Source: Arcticimaribacter sp002477625 (GTDB lineage Bacteria > Bacteroidota > Bacteroidia > Flavobacteriales > Flavobacteriaceae). From it: a stretch of 64,000 bases of DNA. The stretch spans positions 1,488,001 to 1,552,000 of the forward strand of contig OX044358.1 in NCBI GenBank assembly GCA_943846665.1. Direction: 5' to 3'. The notes under the pieces were generated by a model. The model saw only the letters and a list, made by a program, of their open reading frames with translations, had not been told where the DNA came from and ran no database searches. Numbering within the stretch: the stretch's first letter is position 1; every line of letters starts with the position of its first letter. Positions 36,193 to 44,748 of the stretch are shown here, one piece after another. Both the position numbers and the translations under genes were made by a program.

Positions 36193-36875
36193 AAAGGAGG
36201 TTGCAAACATCAGTATTAATTCTTACAGCTGTACTTTTTTGTACCTGCTCAAAGCCCTCAATACCTCCTGAGCCCGGAGCTGCAGTATTGACGGCTCCTG
36301 AAAATAGTAATACATGCCTGCCAATTTTTACATCAGATACACAAGGAGTTGTCAGTTTTGTTTGGGAAGAAGCACAAAATACAGATTCGTATGAAGTTGT
36401 TGTTCGGAACAGTACTACACAATCAGAACAAAGGAAGTCTGTTGATTTAACAAATACAACGATTACATTAGACCGAGGAGTACCTTATAGTTGGTGGGTA
36501 GTTTCTTCTTCAGAAGCAAGTACTGTAAATACAAAAAGCGCGGTATGGAGTTTTTATTTGGAGGGCCTACAGCAAGAACGTTTTTTACCCTTTTCAGCGC
36601 AATTAAATAATCCTCAAGATGAACAAGACGTTACTTTGTCATCGGGATATGCAAACCTACAATGGACTGGTTCAGATTTAGACAATGACATTGCGTACTA
36701 TCAAGTGTATATTGGCACAGATGCTGCTCAGTTGAGTCTAGTTCAAGACAACCAAATAGCGTCAAGTTATTCAGCCTTGTTGGAAGTTGGACAAACGTAT
36801 TTCTGGCAAATTATTACAGTAGACCAGCGTGGAAATAAATCGCAATCGGCAATTCAAAGTTTTACAACTTCCTAA
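36189..36875 (+). CDS. Lipoprotein with two fibronectin-III-like domains
   Basis: A 228-residue protein with a lipoprotein-type signal (MKRRLQTSVLILTAVLFCTC; acylated cysteine probably C20). Two Fn3-like units follow: about 30-125 (VSFVWEEAQNTDSYEVVV, then YSWWVVSSSE) and about 135-226 (LQWTGSDLDNDIAYYQVY, then YFWQIITVDQRGN). The second resembles a unit in the metallopeptidase upstream. The ATGA overlap couples the two genes, which suggests a surface partner or anchor for the protease. No enzyme motif is visible. The last 4 bp overlap the end of the convergent pth gene. Confidence 0.78.
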   Translation: MKRRLQTSVLILTAVLFCTCSKPSIPPEPGAAVLTAPENSNTCLPIFTSDTQGVVSFVWEEAQNTDSYEVVVRNSTTQSEQRKSVDLTNTTITLDRGVPYSWWVVSSSEASTVNTKSAVWSFYLEGLQQERFLPFSAQLNNPQDEQDVTLSSGYANLQWTGSDLDNDIAYYQVYIGTDAAQLSLVQDNQIASSYSALLEVGQTYFWQIITVDQRGNKSQSAIQSFTTS

Positions 36876-37492
36876 GAACCGTTGAACTGATTCATAGCTG
36901 CTTGTATTCCTTGGGAAACAAAAGATAAAATTTGTTCTTTTGTTTTCTTTACTCTCAACGGCATCGTATCGAGTTCTTGCTCGGACCATTTCCCCAACAC
37001 AAAGTCTACCGTATTGTAACCCTTTTCGTCGCTTTGGATACCAAAACGAATTCGAGGATAATTTGGAGTATTCAGTTGTGCTTGAATGTCTTTAAGACCG
37101 TTATGACCTCCGTCACTCCCTTTAGGTTTTAAGCGGATTGTGCCAAATGGCAAGTTTAAATCATCGGTTATTATAAGGATGTTTTGCAGCGGGATGTTTT
37201 CTTTTAAAGCCCAATAGCGGACTGCCTTCCCACTCAGATTCATCAAGGTTGATGGTTTTAGCAAAAGCATTGATTTACCTTTGAATCGAGTTTTACAAAC
37301 CGCTCCATAGCGCAGGTCTTCGAAAGTTAAATCACGCTCTTCTGCGAAACTATTCAAAACCTTAAATCCAATATTATGTCTGGTGTTGTAATATGAAGCA
37401 CCAATATTGCCTAGGCCAACAATTAAAAATTTTTTCAAAGGGTCTTCTTTTGGTTTATCCGTTCGTTTAAAAAGTCTCTTTATGTAATTCAT
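36872..37492 (-). CDS. pth: Peptidyl-tRNA hydrolase
   Basis: Releases peptides from drop-off peptidyl-tRNAs. The 206 residues contain FLIVGLGNIGASYYNTRHNIGF with the catalytic histidine H39, LLLKPSTLMNLSGKAV, and DDLNLPFGTIRLKPKGSDGGHNGL. The N-terminus carries about 20 extra basic residues compared with E. coli Pth; the ATG at 37492 is the only good start. It follows rplY on the same strand beyond a strong terminator, an arrangement common in many bacteria, where rplY (ctc) and pth are neighbours. Confidence 0.95.
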   Translation of the reverse strand: MNYIKRLFKRTDKPKEDPLKKFLIVGLGNIGASYYNTRHNIGFKVLNSFAEERDLTFEDLRYGAVCKTRFKGKSMLLLKPSTLMNLSGKAVRYWALKENIPLQNILIITDDLNLPFGTIRLKPKGSDGGHNGLKDIQAQLNTPNYPRIRFGIQSDEKGYNTVDFVLGKWSEQELDTMPLRVKKTKEQILSFVSQGIQAAMNQFNGS

Positions 37493-37513
37493 CTGTTAAT
37501 AAAGTATAAAGAT

Positions 37514-37550
37514 AAAAAAAAGCATCTGTTGGAAACCAACAGATGCTTTT
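37514..37550 (-). terminator. Intrinsic terminator after rplY
   Basis: A 15-bp perfect inverted repeat (AAAAGCATCTGTTGG / CCAACAGATGCTTTT) with a 3-nt loop ends in T-rich sequence in the minus-strand direction. It lies between rplY and pth. Confidence 0.9.
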
Positions 37551-37573
37551 TATAAACGATTCTAGGAAGGTGC

Positions 37574-38194
37574 TTATTCAGCTGCTTCTGTAGATTCTTC
37601 TTGTTCAGTTTCAACTTCTTCTTCGACATCAGCTTCTATTATAGCTGCTCTTGAAGTTCTAACCTGACAAATAACTGTGTTGTCTGGGTGAACAAAAGTA
37701 AAGTTTTCAGATTCGATTGAAGAAGTAAATAATTTATCTCCTAATTCAAGAACCGAAATGTCAGCGATGATTACATCGGGAAGATTACTTGGCAAAGCGC
37801 GTACACGAAGTTTACGCTTGTTAAGAACCAACGTTCCACCGCTAATAAGTACACCAGGAGCTGCTCCTTGTAATTCTACTGGAATGTTCATGGAAATTTC
37901 TTTATTCTCTTTTAACTCGTAAAAGTCAACATGAAGAATTCGATCAGTTAATGGGTGGAATTGAATGTCTTGTAGAATTGCATTGACGGTTGTTTTGTCG
38001 TCAAGATTAAGCTCTACTGTGTGTGCATTTGGAGTATAAACGAGTTTGCTGAAATCTAGTTCTTTCGCTGCAAAATGTACGGAATTGTTTTCACCGTATA
38101 AAACGCAGGGAACCATACCAGCATTACGTAAGGCTTTGGTTGCTTTCTTGCCTACGCTTTCTCTTTTTGATCCGTTAATTGTAATTGATTTCAT
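37574..38194 (-). CDS. rplY: 50S ribosomal protein L25/general stress protein Ctc
   Basis: Long (CTC-type) L25 that binds 5S rRNA, 206 residues. The L25 domain (about 1-95) starts SITINGSKRESVGKKATKAL and includes VPCVLYG. The TL5-type beta domain follows (about 96-185) with VELQGAAPGVLISGG, and the tail is very acidic (about 186-206, rich in E). It follows prs after 18 bp on the same strand, the usual prs-rplY-pth order. Confidence 0.95.
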   Translation of the reverse strand: MKSITINGSKRESVGKKATKALRNAGMVPCVLYGENNSVHFAAKELDFSKLVYTPNAHTVELNLDDKTTVNAILQDIQFHPLTDRILHVDFYELKENKEISMNIPVELQGAAPGVLISGGTLVLNKRKLRVRALPSNLPDVIIADISVLELGDKLFTSSIESENFTFVHPDNTVICQVRTSRAAIIEADVEEEVETEQEESTEAAE

Positions 38195-38212
38195 TGGTAT
38201 TTATTTATTGAT

Positions 38213-39169
38213 TTAAACTATAAACTTCGAACTAATTGACTTGTTTTCATGAACCTCACGCATGGTACTTGCGAAAAGATCTGCACAACTCAATACTTTT
38301 ATTTTTGGGCTTTGTTTTTTTGCAGGAATAGAATCAGTAACGATCAACTCTTCTAGCAAGGAGTTTTCGATACGCTCATAAGCATTTCCAGAAAGCAGGG
38401 CATGCGTACAAATTGCACGAACCGAAAGGGCACCGCGTTCGCGCATAACCTCTGCTGCTTTGGTTAGTGTACCAGCTGTATCAACCATATCATCCACAAG
38501 AACTACATTCTTGCCTTTAACATCTCCGATTAATTCCATGTGAGAAATTACATTTGCTTTTTCACGTTGCTTATAACATATTACGACATCGCTTTTAAGA
38601 AACTTAGAATATGCATAAGCTCTTTTAGAACCCCCCATATCCGGAGAAGCAATTGTTAGATTTTCCAGGTTCAATGATTTTACATAGGGTACAAAAATCG
38701 TAGATGCGAACAAGTGATCTACTGGCTTTTCGAAGAACCCTTGAATCTGATCCGCATGTAAATCCATGGTGATGATTCGAGTTGCTCCGGCAGCTTCAAG
38801 AAGGTTTGCAATCAGTTTAGCCCCAATTGGAACTCGCGGCTTGTCTTTTCTATCCTGACGCGCCCATCCAAAATAGGGCATCACGGCTGTTATGTGACGA
38901 GCAGAAGCTCTTTTGGCTGCGTCTATCATTAAGAGAAGCTCCATTAAGTTTTCTGAACTCGGGTGTGTAGATCCTACTAAAAAAACTCGAGACCCACGAA
39001 CCGATTCCTCAAAGGAAGGTTGGAATTCGCCATCACTGTAATGTGAGAAGGCAACTATGCCCATGGGGATTCCAAATAGTATTGCAATTTCTTTTGCAAG
39101 GACTTCACTTTGGGTACAACTAAAAATTTTTGCTTCTGTTTTCACGTAACCTAATTTGTTGTTCAACAT
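38213..39169 (-). CDS. prs: Ribose-phosphate pyrophosphokinase
   Basis: Makes PRPP for nucleotide, histidine and tryptophan synthesis. The 318 residues include FSHYSDGEFQPSFEESVRG, the flexible GWARQDRKDKPR loop, DLHADQIQGFF and the PRPP-binding VVLVDDMVDTAGT. The start is ATG 39169: a longer frame to 39265 would overlap both a TAAATTTG promoter box and the tRNA-Leu promoter region, and its extra 32 residues are not part of the family. It is divergent from the tRNA gene. Confidence 0.95.
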   Translation of the reverse strand: MLNNKLGYVKTEAKIFSCTQSEVLAKEIAILFGIPMGIVAFSHYSDGEFQPSFEESVRGSRVFLVGSTHPSSENLMELLLMIDAAKRASARHITAVMPYFGWARQDRKDKPRVPIGAKLIANLLEAAGATRIITMDLHADQIQGFFEKPVDHLFASTIFVPYVKSLNLENLTIASPDMGGSKRAYAYSKFLKSDVVICYKQREKANVISHMELIGDVKGKNVVLVDDMVDTAGTLTKAAEVMRERGALSVRAICTHALLSGNAYERIENSLLEELIVTDSIPAKKQSPKIKVLSCADLFASTMREVHENKSISSKFIV

Positions 39170-39183
39170 TATTTTAGGGAATG

Positions 39184-39191
39184 CAAATTTA
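39184..39191 (-). promoter_or_regulatory. TAnnTTTG -7 box before prs
   Basis: TAAATTTG on the minus strand, 14 nt before the ATG at 39169. It decides the start of prs against the longer reading frame. Confidence 0.45.
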
Positions 39192-39253
39192 TAAATAATT
39201 TTAGGTCTGCCACTCTTTAATGCGATTATTTTAGGTAGAAGAAAATTATTTTC

Positions 39254-39261
39254 TACTTTTG
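39254..39261 (+). promoter_or_regulatory. TAnnTTTG -7 box before tRNA-Leu
   Basis: TACTTTTG ends 10 nt before the first base of the tRNA, a convincing distance for initiation just ahead of the mature 5' end. Confidence 0.55.
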
Positions 39262-39271
39262 TCATCCGATA

Positions 39272-39353
39272 GCCTCGATGGCGGAATTGGTAGACGCGCT
39301 GGATTCAAAATCCAGTTCTTTCGGGAGTGTGGGTTCGATTCCCACTCGAGGTA
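39272..39353 (+). tRNA. tRNA-Leu (anticodon CAA)
   Basis: An 82-nt class II tRNA. The acceptor stem GCCTCGA pairs with TCGAGGT (G1-U wobble at the end) and the discriminator is A. The D-arm region GGCGGAATTGGTAGACGC is typical of tRNA-Leu. The anticodon stem CTGGA/TCCAG encloses TTCAAAA, so the anticodon is CAA, reading UUG. A short variable arm (TTCTTTCGGGAG) precedes the T-arm with GTTCGATTC. The 3' CCA is not encoded. Confidence 0.96.
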
Positions 39354-39367
39354 CAGATTTAAATTTA

Positions 39368-39397
39368 AAACCCCTGACATTCAGGGGTTTTTTTGGT
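39368..39397 (+). terminator. Intrinsic terminator after tRNA-Leu
   Basis: A 10-bp stem AAACCCCTGA / TCAGGGGTTT with a CAT loop is followed by a T run, 14 bp after the tRNA. Confidence 0.92.
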
Positions 39398-39525
39398 TTA
39401 TATGCAAAAAAACCTAGTGTGTTTTTTAGCATTTAATTCCTTCCATAAATTAAAGTCAATTAATTAGTCTTGATCAACTGTTCTTGAATTACGCTCAGCA
39501 CCAAAATATTTTAACTTCTTAAAAG

Positions 39526-39576
39526 TTTGATTCAAATAAAAATTATGTACATTGGTAAACCAATTTGGTAATCCAA
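39526..39576 (+). promoter_or_regulatory. Promoter and double GntR operator of the PL6-PL17-kdgF unit
   Basis: TTTG (39526-39529), an 18-bp spacer and the imperfect box TACATTGG (39548-39555) form a probable promoter. Two palindromes follow 13 bp apart: TTGGTAAACCAA at 39552-39563 and TTGGTAATCCAA at 39565-39576. They overlap the promoter box and end 5 bp before the PL6 ATG. The same element occurs before susC and kdgK. The sequence resembles hexuronate GntR sites of the TTGGTATACCAA type, so the FadR-type regulator at 49500 is the probable ligand-controlled repressor. Confidence 0.8.
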
Positions 39577-39581
39577 TTATT

Positions 39582-41876
39582 ATGAGCAAACAGATAGTAT
39601 TAAAAATCGCCCTTTTATTCGTTCTTTTTATTGGCAAAGTGTCAGCCCAAGATCGAGTTAGGGTAGAAACCGTTGAAGCATTCAATAATGCCGTTTCTCA
39701 AGCACAACCTGGCACAAATATTGTTTTGGCCAATGGTATATGGCAAGATGCTGAACTTCTATTAGAAGGAAATGGAACCGCAGATGCACCCATTAAACTT
39801 ACAGTAGAAGAAAAAGGAAAAGTAACTTTGGAGGGGCAGTCTTACCTTCAGATTGCAGGAGAATTTTTGCATGTAGAAGGTTTAGTTTTTAAAAATGGAT
39901 ACACACCAACCAATGAAGTGATTTCCTTTCGTAAGAACAGTAAACAGCTAGCCAATAACTCCCGTTTGACTAACTGTGTAATCGATAATTATTCTAATCC
40001 AGAACGCCATGAACAAGACAGTTGGGTTGCGCTTTATGGAAAAAACAATCGAGTAGATCATAACCATTTTGAAGGAAAGGGAAATCGAGGAGTTACTTTA
40101 ATTGTTCGATTGAATTCCAAAGAAAGTATAGAAAATAATCATGTGATTGAATCCAATTACTTTGGGCCTCGTCAGAACCTAGGATCTAATGGAGGTGAAA
40201 CTCTGCGTGTGGGTACCAGTCATTTTTCTATGGAAAAATCGAATACCCTTGTACAAGGAAACTATTTTGACCGCTGTGACGGTGAACACGAAATAATTTC
40301 TAACAAATGCGATCAAACTACCTATAAGAATAATGTGTTTTTTGAGAGTATTGGAACATTGACCATGCGACATGGAGATGAAACTTTGGTGGAAGGAAAT
40401 GTGTTTTTGGGAAATCGAAAAAGAAATACTGGTGGGATTCGTGTCATCAATGGACAGCAAACGGTTCGTAATAATTATGGCTATGGATTAACCGGCTATC
40501 GCTTTAGAGGTGCTTTAGTCGTTATGAATGGTGTTCCCAATTCCCCTTTGAATCGATATTTTCAAGTAGAGGATGCTATAATTGAAAATAATGTTTTTGT
40601 CAATTCTGACCACGTTCAATTGTGTGCTGGAAGTGATGAAGAACGTTCTGCAACTCCCATTAACTCAACTTTCATAAACAATACATTTTATTTAGATAAG
40701 CCAAGTAAATTGGTTACCGTGTACGATGATATCAGCGGTATAGCTTTTAAAAATAATCGGACTAATCATCCAATTAATCCTGAATTATCAGAAGGATTTA
40801 AGGTTAAAAAAATGCGTTTGGTCCAGGATAACAATGGGCTACTGATGCCAGCCATTGGAAAAAAAATAATTAGCCCAAAGTTGGCTGATGTACTTCCAAC
40901 TAAAGAAAACACTGGGACCACTTGGTATTCAAAGGAAGATAAGCGCATAGCCTTTGAAAGCGGGAAAGTTTATTTTGTCAAGGCTGGAGTGAATACACTG
41001 TTTGATGCAATTAAAAATTCAAGCCCGGGTGATGTATTGGAATTAGCAGAATCCGCATCTTATGAGTTAACCAAACTGCCCTTGATAGAACATCCATTAA
41101 CCATTCGAGCAGCAGCAGATCAAAAGCCCTTGATTTTATGGGAGAAAAAAGCAGCTTTTGATATTGTTAATGGTGGAGAGCTTCAGATTAGAGGTTTGAC
41201 TTTTGATGGAGAAAATGCACCTGACGGGTCGGGTAATGCAGTGATTAGAACCAGTAAATACTCGATGAACAAAAATTACAGTATTAGAATTGAGGACTGC
41301 TCATTTGATAACTTAGATGTAAACCATTCTTTTGATGTAATTCGTGTATACAAAAATACTTTCGCAGACGAAATCCATATCGAAAATTCAACCTTCAATA
41401 ATATTACTGGACATGTAATGGCGTTAGATCGCGAAACCGACGATGTAGGGATTTATAATGCAGAATACGTAACCCTCATCAATAATCACTTCTCCAATAT
41501 TCAAGGAACCGTTTTGAGCTTACATCGGGGTGGAAAAGACGAAAGCACTTTCGGACCTTTTTTATATCTAGATCATTGTACGTTTGGCAACATTGGGTTC
41601 GGATCTCGAAATAAATACAAGGCAGCGATCAACCTTTATGGCGTTCAAGATATTGTAATTAAGAACTCTGTCTTTACCCAAACCGAAAAGATCAAAATGC
41701 ATTTGGTTGTAGGGGAACCACTGGTCAATATTTCGCATGTGAAGCTAAGCAATTCCAACCTTATAGAAGTGAGCGGCGATCAAAAGTATTCAATTGGAAA
41801 GCTTTACACTGATGAAGACCATTCAAATATATTAGGATCTGACAACAAAAAACTAGGCGTTCAACCCAAAAAATAA
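39582..41876 (+). CDS. Alginate lyase, polysaccharide lyase family 6 (two-domain)
   Basis: A secreted beta-elimination lyase cleaving alginate, probably at G-rich regions as most PL6 do. It is 765 residues with a signal peptide ending KVSAQ. Two parallel beta-helix domains are visible: catalytic about 25-400 and a second about 430-740 (FDAIKNSSPGDVLELAE marks the second start). The catalytic pair is probably K242 in ISNKCD and R263 in TMRHGD; the 21-residue spacing equals that of K220/R241 in the characterised AlyGC. I start at ATG 39582, because an earlier in-frame TTG at 39552 lies in the operator. It is followed 4 bp later by PL17. The signal lacks a lipobox. Confidence 0.9.
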   Translation: MSKQIVLKIALLFVLFIGKVSAQDRVRVETVEAFNNAVSQAQPGTNIVLANGIWQDAELLLEGNGTADAPIKLTVEEKGKVTLEGQSYLQIAGEFLHVEGLVFKNGYTPTNEVISFRKNSKQLANNSRLTNCVIDNYSNPERHEQDSWVALYGKNNRVDHNHFEGKGNRGVTLIVRLNSKESIENNHVIESNYFGPRQNLGSNGGETLRVGTSHFSMEKSNTLVQGNYFDRCDGEHEIISNKCDQTTYKNNVFFESIGTLTMRHGDETLVEGNVFLGNRKRNTGGIRVINGQQTVRNNYGYGLTGYRFRGALVVMNGVPNSPLNRYFQVEDAIIENNVFVNSDHVQLCAGSDEERSATPINSTFINNTFYLDKPSKLVTVYDDISGIAFKNNRTNHPINPELSEGFKVKKMRLVQDNNGLLMPAIGKKIISPKLADVLPTKENTGTTWYSKEDKRIAFESGKVYFVKAGVNTLFDAIKNSSPGDVLELAESASYELTKLPLIEHPLTIRAAADQKPLILWEKKAAFDIVNGGELQIRGLTFDGENAPDGSGNAVIRTSKYSMNKNYSIRIEDCSFDNLDVNHSFDVIRVYKNTFADEIHIENSTFNNITGHVMALDRETDDVGIYNAEYVTLINNHFSNIQGTVLSLHRGGKDESTFGPFLYLDHCTFGNIGFGSRNKYKAAINLYGVQDIVIKNSVFTQTEKIKMHLVVGEPLVNISHVKLSNSNLIEVSGDQKYSIGKLYTDEDHSNILGSDNKKLGVQPKK

Positions 41877-41880
41877 AGAC

Positions 41881-44118
41881 TTGAAAAAAGGAATCCTCAT
41901 CATCGCATTCTTCTCTGCTTTTTTATTGAGAGCACAAGAACACCCCAATTTGATACTAACGCAAGAAGGGGTACAAAAAATCAGAAAAAACTTAGGCGAA
42001 GTGCCTTTTTTTGACGCCTATTTAGCCGAAATAAAAGATGAAGTTGATGCAGAAATAAAAACAGGAATTCATGTCCCAATACCCAAAGATATGGCGGGGG
42101 GCTATACCCATGAACGTCACAAAAAAAACTTTTTGATTCTGCAAAAAGCGGGAGTGCTGTTTCAAATCTTAGATGACCAAGTCTATGCTGCATATGTGAA
42201 AGCGGTTTTAATGGAGTATGCCCGAATTTACAAGTCACTGCCAATTCATCCCCAGCCGCGTTCCTATGCTCGTGGTAAGATTTTCTGGCAATGTTTAAAT
42301 GACTCCAATTGGTTGGTATATGTTAGCCAAGCATACGATTGTGTTTTTAATTTTTTAAGTAAAAAAGAAAGAAAATATCTCGAAAAAGAACTCTTTAGAC
42401 CTTTTGCAGATTATATCTCTGTTACAAATCCGCAGTACTTTAATCGAATACATAACCACAGTACTTGGGGTAATGCTGCAGTTGGGATGATTGGTTTGGT
42501 TATGCAAGACGAAGAACTTATTCAGCGAGCATTATACGGATTAAAACAAGACGGAATTGATGCTAATGCAAAGGATAATGACGGCGGCTTTATTAAAGAC
42601 GAAACGGGTAAAGCGGGATTCCTAGCCAATATAGAAGCTCCTTTTTCTCCAGAAGGTTACTACACCGAAGCTCCCTATTATCAGCGCTATGCGATGTATC
42701 CTTATTTGCTCTTTGCAGTAGGATTAAACAATATACGTCCCCAAGAAAAAATATTTGAATATAAAGGCGGTGTGCTTCTCAAGGCGGTACACACTTTATT
42801 AAACCTCACCGATTCAAATGGTGCGTTTTACCCTTTAAACGATGCACAAAAAGGGATGTCTTATTTTTCAAGAGAACTGGTTTCTGCTGTCGATATTGCA
42901 TATCATTACGGAGATCAAAATCCAGGGCTGCTTTCTATTGCCCAAAAGCAAGGGAAATTGACCTTAGATGATGCTGGTTTTTCAGTTGCACTTGCAATTG
43001 CAGAAGGAAAAGCTAAGCCCTTTGAAAAACAATCTATGGAGCTTACCGACGGTCCTCAAGGGAAACAAGGAGGGATTACCATTCTCCGATCTGGGTCCGC
43101 TGAAGAAGAGCTCAATTTAGTTGCTAAATATTCTGCTCATGGAAATAGTCACGGGCATTACGACAAACTTTCATTTTCATTATATCATAAAGGGGAAGAG
43201 GTTTTACAAGATTATGGTTTAGCGCGCTTTGTTAATATTGATCAGAAAAATGGAGGTGGTTACCTAAAAGAAAACACAACTTGGGCCAAACAAACCATAG
43301 CGCACAATACCTTAGTTGTAAACGAAACTTCTCATTTTGAAGGGAAGTATGCAATTGGGAGTCAATTTCATTCAGACAAATATTTTAGTGTTCTTTCCGA
43401 AAATGGAAACCAATTGATCAGTGCAAAAGAAAATAATGCCTATGAAGATGTAAAAATGCATCGCACCCTTTTGCTTATTGAAGATGATCGCTTGGATAAT
43501 CAACTTATTCTGGATGTGTTTAAGGTCGATTCGAAAAATAAAAACCAATACGATTTACCGTATCACTATTTCGGTCAAATTATGTCAACTACTTTTCCAC
43601 TAGAATCTCAAGCATCTCTACTACCATTAGGGAAAGACAACGGCTATCAACATTTATGGCTCCAATCGAAAGCAAAAAACGGAAAGCCTCTAAATCAGTT
43701 AAGCTGGTTTTCGGGAACTACTTTCAGAACGCTAAGCATGATGAGTATGCCCAATGATGAATTTCTTTTCACTCAATTGGGTGCCAACGATCCTCAGTTT
43801 AATTTGAGAAACGATCCTTCATTCATTATACGAAGAAAAAATACTGCAGCCACCTTATTTGTTTCTGCAATTGAAATACATGGGCGTTATAGTCCTGTAA
43901 GTGAAATAGCGATAAATGCAACTTCATCTATAAAAAACATTACCAGTACCCTAGATACTGCTGCATATACAGCAATCACGATCGAATTAACCACAGGACA
44001 GCCTATTCAAGTGTTTTTATCTAATCAAGATTCAAGTGAAAATCAAAAGCACGCTATCGAGATAAATGGCAAAAAAACGAATTGGACAGGTCCTTATTTA
44101 ATACAAACAATAAAATAA
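41881..44118 (+). CDS. Oligoalginate lyase, polysaccharide lyase family 17
   Basis: Exolytic enzyme that degrades alginate oligomers to unsaturated monouronate, which opens to DEH. The 745 residues have a signal peptide (ending LLRAQ) without lipobox, so the protein should be periplasmic. The N-terminal alpha/alpha-toroid domain holds NHSTWGNAAVGM with the N192-H193 pair and YYTEAPYYQRYAMYP (260-274) with the likely catalytic tyrosine. The C-terminal heparinase II/III-like beta domain has HGNSHGHYDKLSF (420-432). The start is TTG 41881, 4 bp after the PL6 stop. It is the expected partner of PL6 and KdgF. Confidence 0.92.
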   Translation: MKKGILIIAFFSAFLLRAQEHPNLILTQEGVQKIRKNLGEVPFFDAYLAEIKDEVDAEIKTGIHVPIPKDMAGGYTHERHKKNFLILQKAGVLFQILDDQVYAAYVKAVLMEYARIYKSLPIHPQPRSYARGKIFWQCLNDSNWLVYVSQAYDCVFNFLSKKERKYLEKELFRPFADYISVTNPQYFNRIHNHSTWGNAAVGMIGLVMQDEELIQRALYGLKQDGIDANAKDNDGGFIKDETGKAGFLANIEAPFSPEGYYTEAPYYQRYAMYPYLLFAVGLNNIRPQEKIFEYKGGVLLKAVHTLLNLTDSNGAFYPLNDAQKGMSYFSRELVSAVDIAYHYGDQNPGLLSIAQKQGKLTLDDAGFSVALAIAEGKAKPFEKQSMELTDGPQGKQGGITILRSGSAEEELNLVAKYSAHGNSHGHYDKLSFSLYHKGEEVLQDYGLARFVNIDQKNGGGYLKENTTWAKQTIAHNTLVVNETSHFEGKYAIGSQFHSDKYFSVLSENGNQLISAKENNAYEDVKMHRTLLLIEDDRLDNQLILDVFKVDSKNKNQYDLPYHYFGQIMSTTFPLESQASLLPLGKDNGYQHLWLQSKAKNGKPLNQLSWFSGTTFRTLSMMSMPNDEFLFTQLGANDPQFNLRNDPSFIIRRKNTAATLFVSAIEIHGRYSPVSEIAINATSSIKNITSTLDTAAYTAITIELTTGQPIQVFLSNQDSSENQKHAIEINGKKTNWTGPYLIQTIK

Positions 44119-44123
44119 TAACA

Positions 44124-44471
44124 ATGAAAAGTTTTGGAACTAGTAAAGAGTTTTTACTCACAAAAGACATCCCCTGGGAAACTGTAGGAGAAGGGGTTAA
44201 GCGTAAAATTATGGGTTATGATGACAAAATCATGTTGGTGCATGTAGCCTTTGATAAAGGCGGAATTGGTCCAATGCATCAGCACCATCACTCACAAGTA
44301 ACCCATGTTGCTTCTGGTGTTTTTGAGGTAACCATTGATGGAAAGACGCAAACACTTAAGACTGGAGATAATTTTTATATCCCTACTAATGTCCTTCATG
44401 GAGCAATTTGTATTGAAGCGGGAGAATTGATCGATGTTTTTAGTCCTATTCGTGAGGATTTTATGAAATAA
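44124..44471 (+). CDS. kdgF: KdgF-like cupin, unsaturated-uronate ring-opening enzyme
   Basis: A 115-residue single-domain cupin. The metal-binding motif HQHHHSQ (52-58) has the HxHxHxQ spacing of KdgF, and a fourth ligand is probably the histidine in TNVLHGA. KdgF speeds the linearisation of 4,5-unsaturated uronates released by alginate and pectate lyases to the 4-deoxy-5-keto form used downstream. Position directly after PL17 (5 bp) supports that role. I use ATG 44124; the frame is open further upstream within PL17. It has no signal peptide, so it is presumably cytoplasmic. Confidence 0.85.
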   Translation: MKSFGTSKEFLLTKDIPWETVGEGVKRKIMGYDDKIMLVHVAFDKGGIGPMHQHHHSQVTHVASGVFEVTIDGKTQTLKTGDNFYIPTNVLHGAICIEAGELIDVFSPIREDFMK

Positions 44472-44484
44472 AGTTGTCAAACAG

Positions 44485-44549
44485 TTTGGGGATTCAATTT
44501 TTTTAATATATTTGGAAAACCAATCTGGTAAACCAATGTGGTTTTCCAG
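44485..44549 (+). promoter_or_regulatory. Promoter and triple GntR operator of susC-susD
   Basis: TTTG (44485-44488), an 18-bp spacer and a perfect TATATTTG (44507-44514) form the best promoter in the window. Three palindromes follow at 13-bp steps: TTGGAAAACCAA (44512-44523), CTGGTAAACCAA (44525-44536) and GTGGTTTTCCAG (44538-44549). The first overlaps the -7 box and the others cover the likely start site, a repressor arrangement. The 13-bp step places successive sites about 1.2 turns apart on the helix. Confidence 0.85.
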
Positions 44550-44564
44550 ATCATGTGATATAGA

Positions 44565-44710
44565 AAAAGGGTAGTTGTACCTACCCTTTTATAATTACTT
44601 CAATAACAAGAGGGAAGTAATAAAGACACTGCCTAAACAATGTTGTACAAAGATAAATATTTTTATTTATCCAACCGTTTAGTGCGATCGATTCTTTTGA
44701 AACGATTTTT
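44565..44710 (+). other. Structured 5' leader of susC with four hairpins
   Basis: Between the operator and the susC ATG I see four inverted repeats. They are AAAAGGGTAG/CTACCCTTTT (44565-44590), ATTACTTC/GAAGTAAT (44594-44621), GATAAATA/TATTTATC (44652-44671) and an imperfect 7-bp pair plus T run (44687-44710). The first may also terminate the kdgF transcript, though its T run is within the stem. The last has the form of a weak intrinsic terminator 39 nt before the start codon. The leader would be about 230 nt. Structure and function are inferred from pairing only. Confidence 0.45.
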
Positions 44711-44748
44711 AGAAATTAAACAATGAATAACTAACTATTTAACAGCGT

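Noticed and set aside
36771..37132. Open frames on the strand opposite pth and similar long shadow frames across the window
   Set aside because: They lie inside well-supported genes, lack signals of their own and show no recognisable domain.
39170..39265. 32-residue N-terminal extension of prs
   Set aside because: It spans a -7 box of prs and the promoter side of tRNA-Leu and is absent from the enzyme family.
39272..39353. tRNA-Leu as attachment site of an integrative element
   Set aside because: No integrase gene and no repeated tRNA 3' end were found up to the far side of the alginate locus.
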